A program made the translations under genes and the position numbers. From Sporosarcina sp. FSL K6-1522 (lineage in GTDB: Bacteria; Bacillota; Bacilli; Bacillales_A; Planococcaceae): DNA of 64,000 nucleotides. The notes beneath the pieces are model-generated. The model worked only from the letters and a program-made list of their open reading frames with translations, had not been told where the DNA came from and made no database searches. Where the stretch lies: contig NZ_CP152019.1 in assembly GCF_038622445.1 (NCBI RefSeq), positions 2,144,501-2,208,500 of the forward strand, read 5' to 3'. Below are positions 8,018 through 16,526 of the stretch, one piece after another; the first letter of the stretch is position 1; the number at the start of each line of letters is the position of its first letter.

Positions 8018-8689
8018 TTAAACCTCAAATTTGTAGCCGATTCCCCAAACAGTTTCAATCAATTCACCATCTGTACCCATTTTGAGTCGTAAGGTTTTAA
8101 TATGTGTATCGACGGTTCGTTCACTACTTTGATGATCTTCTCCCCATACGGCGTGGAGCAATTGTTCACGTGTGAACACCCGTCCTTTATTTTTGGCAAG
8201 AAGGTGAAGCATGCCGAATTCTTTTAAGGTGAGTGATAAGGGTGCTCCGTTCAATGTCACTATATGTGAGTGATTATCAATGAGGAGTGGCCCTACGTGT
8301 AAAATGTCAGTGGCGGGCTTATGCAGATAGGCACGTCTTAGGACGGATTCAACTCTTGCTAGTAATTCGCCAGGGGAAAAAGGTTTGACGATATAGTCGT
8401 CCCCGCCTAGTTTTAATCCTTGGATTGTATCCCATTCTTCTCCTTTAGCTGATAGGAAAATAAGTGGGGTTGTGGATGTACGCTTTACTTCTTTAGCAAA
8501 GGTAAAGCCATCCATGAAAGGCATCATGACATCGACGAGTAGTAAGTCGGGTGCTGTTTCGTCTAATAAGGACAATGCATGCACGCCATCTGTTGCTTCG
8601 ACAATGGAATAGCCTTCTATTTCTAGAAAGGTTCGTATTAACTTCCTCATTTGTGGTTCATCATCTATAATCATAATGGTGGATGGCAA
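8018..8689 (-). CDS. OmpR/PhoB-family response regulator
   Basis: The receiver domain has acidic pocket residues D9, D10 (IIDDEPQ), phospho-acceptor D53 (LLVDVMMP) and the lysine of IVKPFSP. The C-terminal winged helix DNA-binding domain ends in RTVDTHIKTLRLKMG and ETVWGIGYKFEV. The length of 223 is standard. It leads a three-gene operon with the sensor kinase and the Sco1-like gene, separated by one base at each junction. It faces the YtkA-like gene across 166 bp that contain a direct repeat suited to this class of regulator. Confidence 0.9.
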   Translation of the reverse strand: MPSTIMIIDDEPQMRKLIRTFLEIEGYSIVEATDGVHALSLLDETAPDLLLVDVMMPFMDGFTFAKEVKRTSTTPLIFLSAKGEEWDTIQGLKLGGDDYIVKPFSPGELLARVESVLRRAYLHKPATDILHVGPLLIDNHSHIVTLNGAPLSLTLKEFGMLHLLAKNKGRVFTREQLLHAVWGEDHQSSERTVDTHIKTLRLKMGTDGELIETVWGIGYKFEV

Positions 8690-8733
8690 TGGAATACCTC
8701 ATTTCTACACTAAATAGTTGGTTATCATGATTG

Positions 8734-8780
8734 TCCTTGAAATATGTGAAAAACCTGTGAAATAGGGAACTTCACAAGGA
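8734..8780. promoter_or_regulatory. Candidate response-regulator binding region
   Basis: TGTGAA occurs at 8745-8750 and again at 8756-8761, an 11-bp direct repeat typical of OmpR/PhoB-class sites. An inverted TTCACA follows at 8771-8776. The block is bordered by TCCTTG (8734-8739) and CAAGGA (8775-8780). It lies between the divergent regulator gene and the YtkA-like gene, so it could control both. Confidence 0.4.
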
Positions 8781-8855
8781 TTTCTAATTTATCTTCTACA
8801 ATCATACTGGACTTATCCTAATACGTTAAGCAATAAGACAATGGAGGAATTGATA

Positions 8856-9605
8856 ATGAAGAACATACAGAGGTTACTCGTAATGGCAGTAGTGCTCGTT
8901 CTAGCAGCTTGTGGGAAGGAAGCACCACCAACGACTACGGATGCAGTCCCTTTGCCACTAACTGTTGACCTAACGGTGACAGAGCAAGTGGAAGTGAATG
9001 ACACGGTGGAAATGGCAGCAGTTGTGACGCAAGGCGATGAAAAAGTGGAAGACGCACAAACCGTGGAGTTTGAAGTGTGGGAAGAGGGCAAGAAAGACGC
9101 AAGTGTTATCATCGAGTCTGTAAATGAAAAAAATGGTTTGTATACAGCAACCACAACCTTCGATCGTGATGGATTATTCCATGTACAAGTACATGTGACG
9201 GCAAGAGATATGCATACGATGCCGAAAAAAGAAGTGACGGTAGGTACAGGTATGACGAGTGAAGAAGGGCATGTGAGTGAAGATGAACATGCGCATGGCC
9301 AGACAGATGGCTTCACAATGCATTTTGCAAACCCGGAACGAGTGAAAATCGACGCTGCAACGGAGTTGGTTGTACACTTACAACTAGATAATAAGCCACT
9401 AGAAAAAGCGAGAGTTCGTTATGAAATATGGCAGGAAGCCAATCCAGATCAACGTGAATGGGCAGAAGCGAAAGAGGTAGCGGCTGGTGAATATACGGTG
9501 ACACATACGTTTGCTGAAGAAGGCGCGCTAACAATTCAAATTCATGTTGAAGATGATAATGATTTACATGAGCACGAAGCGTACCAAATAGTAGTAGAAA
9601 AATGA
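8856..9605 (+). CDS. YtkA-like/FixH-like domain lipoprotein
   Basis: An exported lipoprotein of 249 residues with signal peptide and lipobox LAAC (C19). It appears to hold two related beta-sandwich domains. Each carries the YtkA-like pattern of an early hydrophobic strand, a VEFEVWEEGK or VRYEIWQEAN strand, and a late GLYTATTTFDRDGLFHVQVH or GEYTVTHTFAEEGALTIQIH strand. A histidine- and acid-rich linker (EEGHVSEDEHAHGQTDG) between them could bind metal. The start ATG 8856 has GGAGG 9 nt upstream. It is divergent from the kinase/regulator/Sco1 operon, and YtkA-like proteins often sit near copper or cytochrome oxidase functions. Its exact role is not known. Confidence 0.75.
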   Translation: MKNIQRLLVMAVVLVLAACGKEAPPTTTDAVPLPLTVDLTVTEQVEVNDTVEMAAVVTQGDEKVEDAQTVEFEVWEEGKKDASVIIESVNEKNGLYTATTTFDRDGLFHVQVHVTARDMHTMPKKEVTVGTGMTSEEGHVSEDEHAHGQTDGFTMHFANPERVKIDAATELVVHLQLDNKPLEKARVRYEIWQEANPDQREWAEAKEVAAGEYTVTHTFAEEGALTIQIHVEDDNDLHEHEAYQIVVEK

Positions 9606-9611
9606 AATCGA

Positions 9612-9651
9612 AAAGAGCCCCTACGGTAAAATCACTGTAGAGGTTCTTTTT
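9612..9651 (+). terminator. Terminator after the YtkA-like gene
   Basis: An AAGAGCCCCTACGGT arm pairs imperfectly with ACTGTAGAGGTTCTT and is followed by a T run. Confidence 0.75.
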
Positions 9652-9730
9652 GATTGTAGTAGCGAAAATATTTTTTCGTTGATAGATATGGATAAAATCG
9701 TGTTTTTAATAAAATATTTCGCTATATTAT

Positions 9731-9745
9731 AATTTTGAGAATAAT
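9731..9745. promoter_or_regulatory. Possible CodY box upstream of livJ
   Basis: AATTTTGAGAATAAT differs at three positions from the CodY consensus AATTTTCWGAAAATT. It lies just upstream of a weak promoter-like pair (TAGACT at 9751, TACAAT at 9774). CodY control of branched-chain amino acid uptake is common in Bacillales, but the match is imperfect. Confidence 0.3.
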
Positions 9746-9895
9746 TACTATAGACTGAAAACCTAGTTTGTTTTACAATGGGGATGTGTAGAGAATCGTA
9801 ATGATACTTTCCGCATATCAAAAGGCTGTGAGTTGCTCATGTACACATTTGTCTTGAATTGTCGGAAGTATCAAACAACAAAAGGGGGCATACAG

Positions 9896-11095
9896 ATGAA
9901 ATTGAAAAAATTTGCGGGTATTTTTGCCGCCACAACACTGGCACTCGGCGTACTAGCAGGGTGTGGAGCAGACGGTGGAAAAAGTACAGATGGCGCCAGT
10001 ACAGGTGGATCTAAGGATAGCGACGCTATTAAAATCGGTGTGAACTTAGAGCTATCTGGAGCGGTTGCATCTTACGGAACATCAGAAGCGGATGGTATTC
10101 AGCTTGCAATTGACGAAATCAATGCCGCAGGTGGTGTTGATGGAAAAGAACTGAAAATCATTAAAGTCGATAACAAGTCAGATGCCGCTGAAGCAACGAA
10201 CGCAGCGATTAAATTGACAACACAGGATAAAGTCGTAGCAATTATTGGGGCAGCAACAAGTGGTGCTACTGTTGCACAAGCGCAAATTGCAAATGATAAC
10301 AAAACACCTCTTATTAGCCCGTCTGGCACAAGCCCAACGGTAACAGTACAAGATAACGGCGATGTAAATGAGTTTGTATTCCGTACATCGTTCATTGATC
10401 CTTTCCAAGGGACGGTAGCAGCGAACTTTGCAGCGAACGACTTAAAAGTAAAAACTGCAGCCATCTTCTCTGATAACGCGAGCGATTACTCAAAAGGTCT
10501 TGCAGCTTCATTCAAAAAAGATTTTGAAGCAGCAGGTGGTAAAATTGTCCTAGAAGAGTCTTATTTGGCGAAGGACTCAGATTTCCGTTCAACATTGACA
10601 AATATCAAAGGGGCAAATCCAGAATTCATTTTCATCCCTGGTTACTATGAAGAAGTGGGATTGATTGTTAAACAGGCTCGTGAAATGGGTATTGACGTAC
10701 CACTAATGGGAGCAGACGGTTGGGATTCACCGATTCTAATCGATTTGGCGGGTAAAGAAGCGCTGAATAATACATTCACAACAAACCACTACTCTTCTGA
10801 AGATCCAGATGGCAAGATTCAAGAATTCAGCAAGAAGTTTGAAGAGAAGTACGGTAAAGCACCAGATGCGTTTAACGCTCTTGGTTACGATACGGTATAC
10901 CTTCTTGTAGATGCAATTGAACGCGCAGGTGGTCCAGATTCAGTGAAAATTAAAGATGCTTTAGCAGAAACCAAAGATCTTGAATTGATCACAGGTCTGT
11001 ATTCAGTTGATGAAAATCATCACCCAATTAAATCTGCGACAATCTTGGAATACAAAGATGGCGAAACAGTGTTTAAAACAAAAGTGAATCCTTAA
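9896..11095 (+). CDS. livJ: Branched-chain amino acid ABC transporter substrate-binding lipoprotein
   Basis: A periplasmic-binding-fold lipoprotein that would capture leucine, isoleucine and valine for the downstream permease. The signal peptide ends in lipobox LAGC (C23), followed by a Gly/Ser/Asp-rich linker and a type I binding domain with IKIGVNLELSGAVASYG and GAATSGATVAQAQIA. The ATG at 9896 has AAAGGGGG upstream; the open frame extends 21 codons further without support. It is followed by its own terminator before livHMGF, a common arrangement that gives more binding protein than membrane parts. The 180-bp leader contains paired segments GATACTTTCCG and CGGAAGTATC (9803-9872). Confidence 0.88.
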   Translation: MKLKKFAGIFAATTLALGVLAGCGADGGKSTDGASTGGSKDSDAIKIGVNLELSGAVASYGTSEADGIQLAIDEINAAGGVDGKELKIIKVDNKSDAAEATNAAIKLTTQDKVVAIIGAATSGATVAQAQIANDNKTPLISPSGTSPTVTVQDNGDVNEFVFRTSFIDPFQGTVAANFAANDLKVKTAAIFSDNASDYSKGLAASFKKDFEAAGGKIVLEESYLAKDSDFRSTLTNIKGANPEFIFIPGYYEEVGLIVKQAREMGIDVPLMGADGWDSPILIDLAGKEALNNTFTTNHYSSEDPDGKIQEFSKKFEEKYGKAPDAFNALGYDTVYLLVDAIERAGGPDSVKIKDALAETKDLELITGLYSVDENHHPIKSATILEYKDGETVFKTKVNP

Positions 11096-11108
11096 TTCAA
11101 TTCACTAG

Positions 11109-11147
11109 AGGGAATGAGGGGGAGGGTTGTCCTCTCATTCCTTTTTT
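11109..11147 (+). terminator. Terminator after livJ
   Basis: GGAATGAG pairs with CTCATTCC and is followed by TTTTTT. It separates livJ from the permease genes. Confidence 0.8.
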
Positions 11148-11187
11148 ATCTTAAGTTATGTGCTATTTAAACTGAAATAAAGAATTC

Positions 11188-11293
11188 CACTAACAACGCT
11201 CGGCGCTTGTGGATGCCTCCCGCCATAAGCCAGGCAGAAAACCACTGCCAGTCTTACGGCTTTGGCAACCGCTTGTAAGGCGCCTTTGCTGGA
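11188..11293. repeat. GC-rich imperfect palindrome in the livJ-livH gap
   Basis: The arms GCCATAAGCCAGGCAG and CTGCCAGTCTTACGGC pair over 16 bases with three mismatches. The wider block runs between GGCGCTTG and TTGTAAGGCGCC. It is more GC-rich than its surroundings and resembles a REP-like intergenic palindrome. I found no second copy in the window. Confidence 0.45.
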
Positions 11294-11367
11294 TAGTAGA
11301 TGAAAATTATAAGTTCAATTTAGTGATGAAAATTGGGTTACTAAGCTAGGGGAGGAGTGAAAGATTT

Positions 11368-12243
11368 ATGGAATGGTTACAACAACTGATAAACGGTATT
11401 TCACTCGGCAGCATCTATGCATTGATTGCACTGGGCTATACAATGGTGTACGGCATTATCAAGCTCATTAACTTTGCACACGGTGAAGTGTTCATGATTG
11501 GGGCATTTATCGGATTTTATTCCATTGCAGGGTGGGGATTTGGATTTATCCCTGCGTTATTGTTATCGATGACAGTCTGTGCAATTATCGGTGTCATTAT
11601 CGAGCGGGTTGCGTATAAGAGATTGCGGACGGCAACACGAATCGCAGCACTCATTACGGCGATTGGGGTATCCTTACTGATTCAAAATGGTGTCATCTAT
11701 ATGCGTGGAGCACAGCCAGAGGCCTATCCAGAAGTATTGGCGAATAAATCCTACAACTTATTTGGTGCACAAATTAGTAGTCAGGCAATCTTGATTCTTT
11801 CTGTTGCGCTTGTGTTGATGATTATCCTTCAATTTATTGTACATAAATCTAAAATCGGTAAAGCGATGAGAGCGGTTTCTTACGATAGTGAAGCAGCTAA
11901 ACTGATGGGGATTAACGTAGATACTACCATTTCTGCGACGTTTGCGATTGGATCTGCATTAGCGGGGGCAGCGGGCGTTATTTTCGGTATTTATTATACA
12001 AAGATTGACCCATTGATGGGGGTTATTCCTGGTTTAAAAGCATTTGTTGCGGCCGTACTTGGGGGAATTGGCATTATCCCAGGAGCGATGGTAGGCGGGC
12101 TAGTGCTTGGGGTTGTTGAGACATTTGTTAGTGCGCTCGGGTTCTCGTTATGGAGAGATGCAGCAGCATTCGTTATTCTCATCTTAATTCTTATTTTTAA
12201 ACCATCGGGCATCTTTGGTAAAAATACACGCGAGAAAGTGTAG
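11368..12243 (+). CDS. livH: Branched-chain amino acid ABC transporter permease LivH
   Basis: An inner membrane permease of 291 residues with about eight hydrophobic helices. Recognisable LivH features are LQQLINGISLGSIYALIALG at the start, NFAHGEVFMIGAF, and the cytoplasmic loop GKAMRAVSYDSEAAKLMGI that contacts the ATPases (EAA-like motif). GGGGAGGAG precedes the ATG. The livM start follows 14 bp downstream. It forms the channel with LivM and is energised by LivG and LivF. Confidence 0.9.
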   Translation: MEWLQQLINGISLGSIYALIALGYTMVYGIIKLINFAHGEVFMIGAFIGFYSIAGWGFGFIPALLLSMTVCAIIGVIIERVAYKRLRTATRIAALITAIGVSLLIQNGVIYMRGAQPEAYPEVLANKSYNLFGAQISSQAILILSVALVLMIILQFIVHKSKIGKAMRAVSYDSEAAKLMGINVDTTISATFAIGSALAGAAGVIFGIYYTKIDPLMGVIPGLKAFVAAVLGGIGIIPGAMVGGLVLGVVETFVSALGFSLWRDAAAFVILILILIFKPSGIFGKNTREKV

Positions 12244-12256
12244 GTGAAACAACGTT

Positions 12257-13207
12257 ATGAAAAAGTCAAAACAGTTTTGGGCATTTATAGGCACATCCAT
12301 TGCCGCTTATGTGATCATTCAAATTCTTATTAATGCAGGTATGTTAAATGTTTTTTATTCGAATACGCTCATTTTTATGGCCATTAATATTATGCTGGCT
12401 GTCAGTCTCCATTTAGTCATTGGGATTACAGGGCAGTTTTCACTAGGGCATGCTGGATTTTTAGCCGTTGGTGCCTATATCTCAGCCATTGTGACGATGA
12501 AGCTACAATTACCATTTCCGGTTGCGATTTTAGCGGCAGGGGTTGTGGCGACGATTGCTGGGCTTATTATCGGGATTCCGAGTTTGCGGCTAAGAGGGGA
12601 TTATTTAGCCATTGCGACGCTTGGGTTTGCGGAGATTATTCGAATTGTTTTTCTGAATATTGAATATGTAGGTGGCGCGGCGGGGATGCAAGTGACCCAC
12701 TTGACGAATTGGACATATACATTTATTTGCCTATTCCTTACGATACTTGTCATTGTCAACTTTACAAATTCACGACACGGTCGAGCGTGTATATCCATAC
12801 GTGAAAATGAAATCGCGGCAGACGCGATGGGTATTAATACAACGTATTACAAAGTATTGGCGTTTGCGATTGGTGCCTTCTTTGCGGGGACTGCGGGTGC
12901 ATTGTATGCACATAACTTCTATATTATTCAACCGGCAAACTTTGGTTTTTTAAAGTCGATTGATATTTTAATATATGTAGTACTCGGTGGTCTAGGCAGT
13001 TTATCGGGTGCGATTGTTGCGACGGTTTTGTTGACGATTGTGTCGACTTTCCTACAGAACTACCCAGAAACACGGATGATTATTTATAGTTTGGTACTGA
13101 TTATTGTCATGCTGTACCGTCCGAAAGGATTAATGGGTACGATGGAAATTACCGATTACTTCAAGTTGTGGAGAGGTTCGAAAGGGGGCAGCAAAAATGG
13201 CCAGTAA
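12257..13207 (+). CDS. livM: Branched-chain amino acid ABC transporter permease LivM
   Basis: The second permease of the system, 316 residues and about nine hydrophobic segments. LivM signatures include GQFSLGHAGFLAVGAYISA, PSLRLRGDYLAIATLGFAEI and the coupling loop GRACISIRENEIAADAMGI. Its last codons overlap the livG start by 11 bp, which indicates translational coupling. Confidence 0.9.
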   Translation: MKKSKQFWAFIGTSIAAYVIIQILINAGMLNVFYSNTLIFMAINIMLAVSLHLVIGITGQFSLGHAGFLAVGAYISAIVTMKLQLPFPVAILAAGVVATIAGLIIGIPSLRLRGDYLAIATLGFAEIIRIVFLNIEYVGGAAGMQVTHLTNWTYTFICLFLTILVIVNFTNSRHGRACISIRENEIAADAMGINTTYYKVLAFAIGAFFAGTAGALYAHNFYIIQPANFGFLKSIDILIYVVLGGLGSLSGAIVATVLLTIVSTFLQNYPETRMIIYSLVLIIVMLYRPKGLMGTMEITDYFKLWRGSKGGSKNGQ

Positions 13208-13979
13208 TCCGTTACTTCAAGTGAAAGACGTAGGCATCCAGTTTGGTGGGCTAAAGGCTGTCTCAGGCTTCAATATGGAAATCAATCAAGGTGAATTGAT
13301 TGGATTAATCGGTCCGAATGGTGCGGGTAAAACGACAAGTTTCAACTTGTTGACAGGCGTTTATGCGCCGACAGAAGGCGATGTAATATTTAAGGGGGAA
13401 CGCTTGAATGGCTTGGCTCCGTTCCAAGTGACGCGCAAAGGCATTAGCCGTACCTTCCAAAACATTCGCTTGTTCAATGAATTATCGGTATTGGATAATG
13501 TTAAAGTAGCGTATCATTCATTGGCTAAGCATTCTGTCTTAAGCTCAATGTTTCGTTTTCCTTCACATTTCTCGGGTGAAAAAGAGATGGAAGAGAAAGC
13601 GATGGAGTTTTTGAAGATTTTTCAGTTGGATCAATATAAAGATGAAGATGCAAAAAATCTAGCTTATGGGAAACAGCGTAGGCTGGAAATTGCGAGGGCG
13701 CTAGCCGCAGGGCCGCAGTTGTTGTTACTTGATGAGCCTGCCGCTGGGATGAACCCACAGGAAACGAAAGAATTAATGGAGCTCATTGCTTTTGTTCGTG
13801 AAAAATTCGATTTGACGATTTTGTTAATTGAGCATGATATGAACTTAGTAATGGGGATTTGTGAGCGTATTTACGTATTGGACCATGGTGTGCTTCTTGC
13901 TGAGGGGACTCCTGAAGAAATCCGTAATAATCCAAAAGTAATTGAGGCTTATTTAGGGGAGGAAGTTCACGATGCTTAA
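13197..13979 (+). CDS. livG: Branched-chain amino acid ABC transporter ATP-binding protein LivG
   Basis: A cytoplasmic ATPase of 260 residues. Walker A is GPNGAGKTT, the signature region reads LAYGKQRRLEIARALA in LivG style (instead of LSGGQ), and Walker B is LLLLDEPAAGMNP, followed by the switch histidine in LIEHDMNLVM. It overlaps livM by 11 bp and livF by 8 bp. With LivF it would form the heterodimer that drives LivHM. Confidence 0.92.
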   Translation: MASNPLLQVKDVGIQFGGLKAVSGFNMEINQGELIGLIGPNGAGKTTSFNLLTGVYAPTEGDVIFKGERLNGLAPFQVTRKGISRTFQNIRLFNELSVLDNVKVAYHSLAKHSVLSSMFRFPSHFSGEKEMEEKAMEFLKIFQLDQYKDEDAKNLAYGKQRRLEIARALAAGPQLLLLDEPAAGMNPQETKELMELIAFVREKFDLTILLIEHDMNLVMGICERIYVLDHGVLLAEGTPEEIRNNPKVIEAYLGEEVHDA

Positions 13980-14679
13980 AATTGATAATTTAAATGTCTA
14001 CTATGGCAGCATTCATGCCCTTAAAGGGGTTTCGCTAGAAGTTAATGAAGGTGAAATTGTCACATTGATCGGCGCGAATGGGGCTGGAAAAAGTACATTA
14101 TTAAAAACGCTATCGGGTTTAATCAAACCGAAAGAAGGTACGATTGACTATTTGAATGCCTCTATTGTAGGGAAGCCCGCGCAAATGATTGTGAAAGAAG
14201 GCATTTCCCATGTGCCAGAAGGTCGGCGTGTGTTTGCGGAGATGAGTGTAGAAGAGAATATTGAATTAGGGGCTTTTTTACGCAAGGATAAAGCAGGAAT
14301 TCAACAAGATTTTCAAAAAGTTTACGAGATTTTCCCGCGTCTCCACGAGCGACGCAAGCAATCCGCTGGAACACTCTCGGGCGGGGAGCAACAGATGTTG
14401 GCGATGGGAAGAGCCATTATGGCAAAACCAAAGTTACTGTTGCTCGATGAACCATCTATGGGCTTGGCTCCGTTAATGGTGAAAACGATTTTTGAAGTGG
14501 TTAGAGATATTAATAAAGAAGGAACAACAATTTTGCTCGTTGAACAAAATGCGAATATGGCGTTATCCATTGCAAATCGTGCGTATGTCATCGAGACAGG
14601 ACGAGTCATTCTGTCGGGAACTGCGGAAGAGTTACAAGCGAGTGAAGAAATTAAAAATGCATATCTTGGTGGGCATTAA
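13972..14679 (+). CDS. livF: Branched-chain amino acid ABC transporter ATP-binding protein LivF
   Basis: The second ATPase subunit, 235 residues. Walker A GANGAGKST, the LivF-typical GISHVPEGRRVFAEMSVEEN, signature LSGGEQQMLAMGRA and Walker B LLLLDEPSMGLAP are all intact. It closes the liv operon and is followed 9 bp later by a terminator. Confidence 0.92.
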   Translation: MLKIDNLNVYYGSIHALKGVSLEVNEGEIVTLIGANGAGKSTLLKTLSGLIKPKEGTIDYLNASIVGKPAQMIVKEGISHVPEGRRVFAEMSVEENIELGAFLRKDKAGIQQDFQKVYEIFPRLHERRKQSAGTLSGGEQQMLAMGRAIMAKPKLLLLDEPSMGLAPLMVKTIFEVVRDINKEGTTILLVEQNANMALSIANRAYVIETGRVILSGTAEELQASEEIKNAYLGGH

Positions 14680-14687
14680 GTAAAGGG

Positions 14688-14730
14688 AAGAGCGGATGGT
14701 TTCTCGTGAGGAGAAGCCATTCGCTCTTTT
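14688..14730 (+). terminator. Terminator of the liv operon
   Basis: GAGCGGATGGTTTCTC pairs with GGAGAAGCCATTCGCTC around a GTGA loop and ends in TTTT. Confidence 0.85.
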
Positions 14731-14773
14731 GCGGTATAATAAAAGAATAATATGTTTACTGGAGGGATTGACG

Positions 14774-15217
14774 ATGGCGGAACATCTTTTTCATCTCACA
14801 GCAAATTGGCCGGGTTTGCGCAATGATGTGGGGACTATTGAGGCGGGCAATTTGAAGACAACAGTATCCATTCCACCTGAGATGGATGGGCCAGGAGTAG
14901 GCACAAATCCTGATGAAATGCTGTTAGGTGCGGCGGCAACTTGTTATATTATTACGCTGGCTGCCATGATGGAACGTAGTAAGCTAGAGAAAGAAGCATT
15001 GACGATGGAGTCTGTTGGTGTAGTTGACGTGACGAATGGCGTCATTACCTATAAGAAAATTATTCATAAACCACAGATTGTATTGAAGTCAGATGCAACG
15101 GAAAGAGAGAAAGCCCTTGCACAAAGACTCGCTGAAAAAGCAGAAACGTCTTGTATGATTAGCCGGGCACTTCAGGGGAATGTTGAGATTGAGTTGGAAG
15201 CGACTGTAACGAAGTAG
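14774..15217 (+). CDS. OsmC/Ohr-family protein
   Basis: A 147-residue thiol peroxidase-fold protein. The two conserved redox cysteines are C57 in GAAATCYIITLA and C127 in AETSCMISRAL. Such proteins reduce organic hydroperoxides with a C-P/C-R cysteine pair. The ATG at 14774 has GGAGGG 8 nt upstream; the frame further upstream lies inside the liv terminator and is not used. It stands alone between two terminators. It belongs to the broader OsmC/YhfA group rather than clearly to Ohr, so the exact substrate is open. Confidence 0.85.
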   Translation: MAEHLFHLTANWPGLRNDVGTIEAGNLKTTVSIPPEMDGPGVGTNPDEMLLGAAATCYIITLAAMMERSKLEKEALTMESVGVVDVTNGVITYKKIIHKPQIVLKSDATEREKALAQRLAEKAETSCMISRALQGNVEIELEATVTK

Positions 15218-15234
15218 CGGATTGGGAATCGAGA

Positions 15235-15264
15235 GAGTCGTACTCATTGGGGTACGGCTTTTTT
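15235..15264 (+). terminator. Terminator after the OsmC gene
   Basis: GTCGTAC pairs with GTACGGC around a CATTGGG loop and is followed by TTTTTT. Confidence 0.8.
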
Positions 15265-15398
15265 GTCGTTACCCCAAGAGCCTGTAGCTATATTGCTATA
15301 AAAAAGTAATGATGTTTGCTGAGTTATTGACTAATTTATAGATGAAATGTATATTTGTCTATATAATAATGTTATATGTGGAAGGGTGTTTATGTTTT

Positions 15399-16493
15399 AT
15401 GGATATATTGCAAGATGCTACGATGGAGGAAATGAAAAAAGGCTATTCAGAGGATCAGCGGAATTATAGTTGTTTATTTTGTGACAAAAAGGTTCCAAAA
15501 GGTGTGATTTACCCTGTGAACGATTCGCTGTTTGAAGACTGGCGCTATATGGAACAGCATATCGAAGACGTGCATGGTTCTGTTTTTGGCATGCTACTTT
15601 CGACGGGAAAGGATGGCACGGGTTTATCCGATCAGCAGTCAAAATTACTTGCGCTGATGTACGAAGGAAAGACGGATAAAGACATACAGCAGGAGTTAAA
15701 GATTGGGAGCATGTCGACCATTCGCAACCATCGTTTTGCGTTGCGCAAAAAAGAGCGACAAGCGAATACATTGCTTGCATTAATGGAGTTATTGCATCAA
15801 CAAGAGGCACAAGTAACGGTGAAACCGCAGCAAGAGAAAGTCGTTCAAAGATCATTTGTACCTTCGGCGAAATTGCAGCGCTACTTTTCAGAAGAAGATG
15901 GTCGACTGATTTCTTATAACTTAAAAGAGTATGAAAGAGAGCAGTTGGTACAAGAAGTCGCCTTGTTATTTAGACCGAAAAAGGTCTATACGGAAAAAGA
16001 AGTCAATGCTATTTTACAAGAAGTATATGAGGATTATATGTTGCTGCGGCGAGAGATGGTTGACCGTGGGATGCTGGCGCGAAACGCTGAAGGTAGTGAA
16101 TATCGCATTATAGACAAAAGGGAAGAGGAAAGTGAAATGGACTATAAAAAAGAGCTGAAATTGAAGGCAAAGGAAGAAAAAACGAGTTACGGGATTTATC
16201 AAATTAAAAATCGAGCGAATGGAAAAATGTTAATCGGTTCGACAAGGAATTTTAAAACGCTTAACGGTATTAAATTTAGTCTAAACAATAATGTAAGTAC
16301 GAACAAAGAGTTGCAAGCCGATTGGAATGAATATGGGAAAGAGCAATTTGAGTTTGTGGAGCTAGAGGTAGTGGATGAAAAGGACTGGAAAGGTATGAGT
16401 AGCAAGCGGATATTGGAGAAGTTGTTGGAAAAATGGCTAGAAGAGTTACAACCGTATGGAGAGAATGGTTATAATGAGATGAAGGTGAAATAA
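15399..16493 (+). CDS. Multi-domain DUF2087 and GIY-YIG nuclease-domain protein
   Basis: A 364-residue protein with four readable parts. Residues 25-59 form a zinc-finger-like C-x2-C...H-x4-H pattern (CLFC, HIEDVH). Residues 77-118 resemble a LuxR-type helix-turn-helix (LSDQQSKLLALMYEGKTDKDIQQELKI is in this part, without an obvious receiver domain). Residues 152-237 match DUF2087 (RYFSEEDGRLISY, YTEKEVNAIL). Residues 263-345 form a GIY-YIG-like domain, with GIY at 265-267, MLIG in place of YIG, and an asparagine-rich core. I start at ATG 15399, with GGAAGGGTG about 10 nt upstream. Function is unknown; regulation or DNA processing is plausible. Confidence 0.75.
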   Translation: MDILQDATMEEMKKGYSEDQRNYSCLFCDKKVPKGVIYPVNDSLFEDWRYMEQHIEDVHGSVFGMLLSTGKDGTGLSDQQSKLLALMYEGKTDKDIQQELKIGSMSTIRNHRFALRKKERQANTLLALMELLHQQEAQVTVKPQQEKVVQRSFVPSAKLQRYFSEEDGRLISYNLKEYEREQLVQEVALLFRPKKVYTEKEVNAILQEVYEDYMLLRREMVDRGMLARNAEGSEYRIIDKREEESEMDYKKELKLKAKEEKTSYGIYQIKNRANGKMLIGSTRNFKTLNGIKFSLNNNVSTNKELQADWNEYGKEQFEFVELEVVDEKDWKGMSSKRILEKLLEKWLEELQPYGENGYNEMKVK

Positions 16494-16526
16494 TGAATTA
16501 AGCTTGCAAAACTTCATTTTTACTAG

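Noticed and set aside
8813-9316. 167-codon antisense frame opposite the YtkA-like gene
   Set aside because: Low-complexity antisense reading of a convincing lipoprotein gene.
9621-9821. 66-codon leftward frame in the livJ leader
   Set aside because: AT-rich non-coding composition, no ribosome binding site.
15418-15855. 145-codon antisense frame opposite the DUF2087/GIY-YIG gene
   Set aside because: No start signals, no recognisable protein features, and the plus-strand gene has clear domains.
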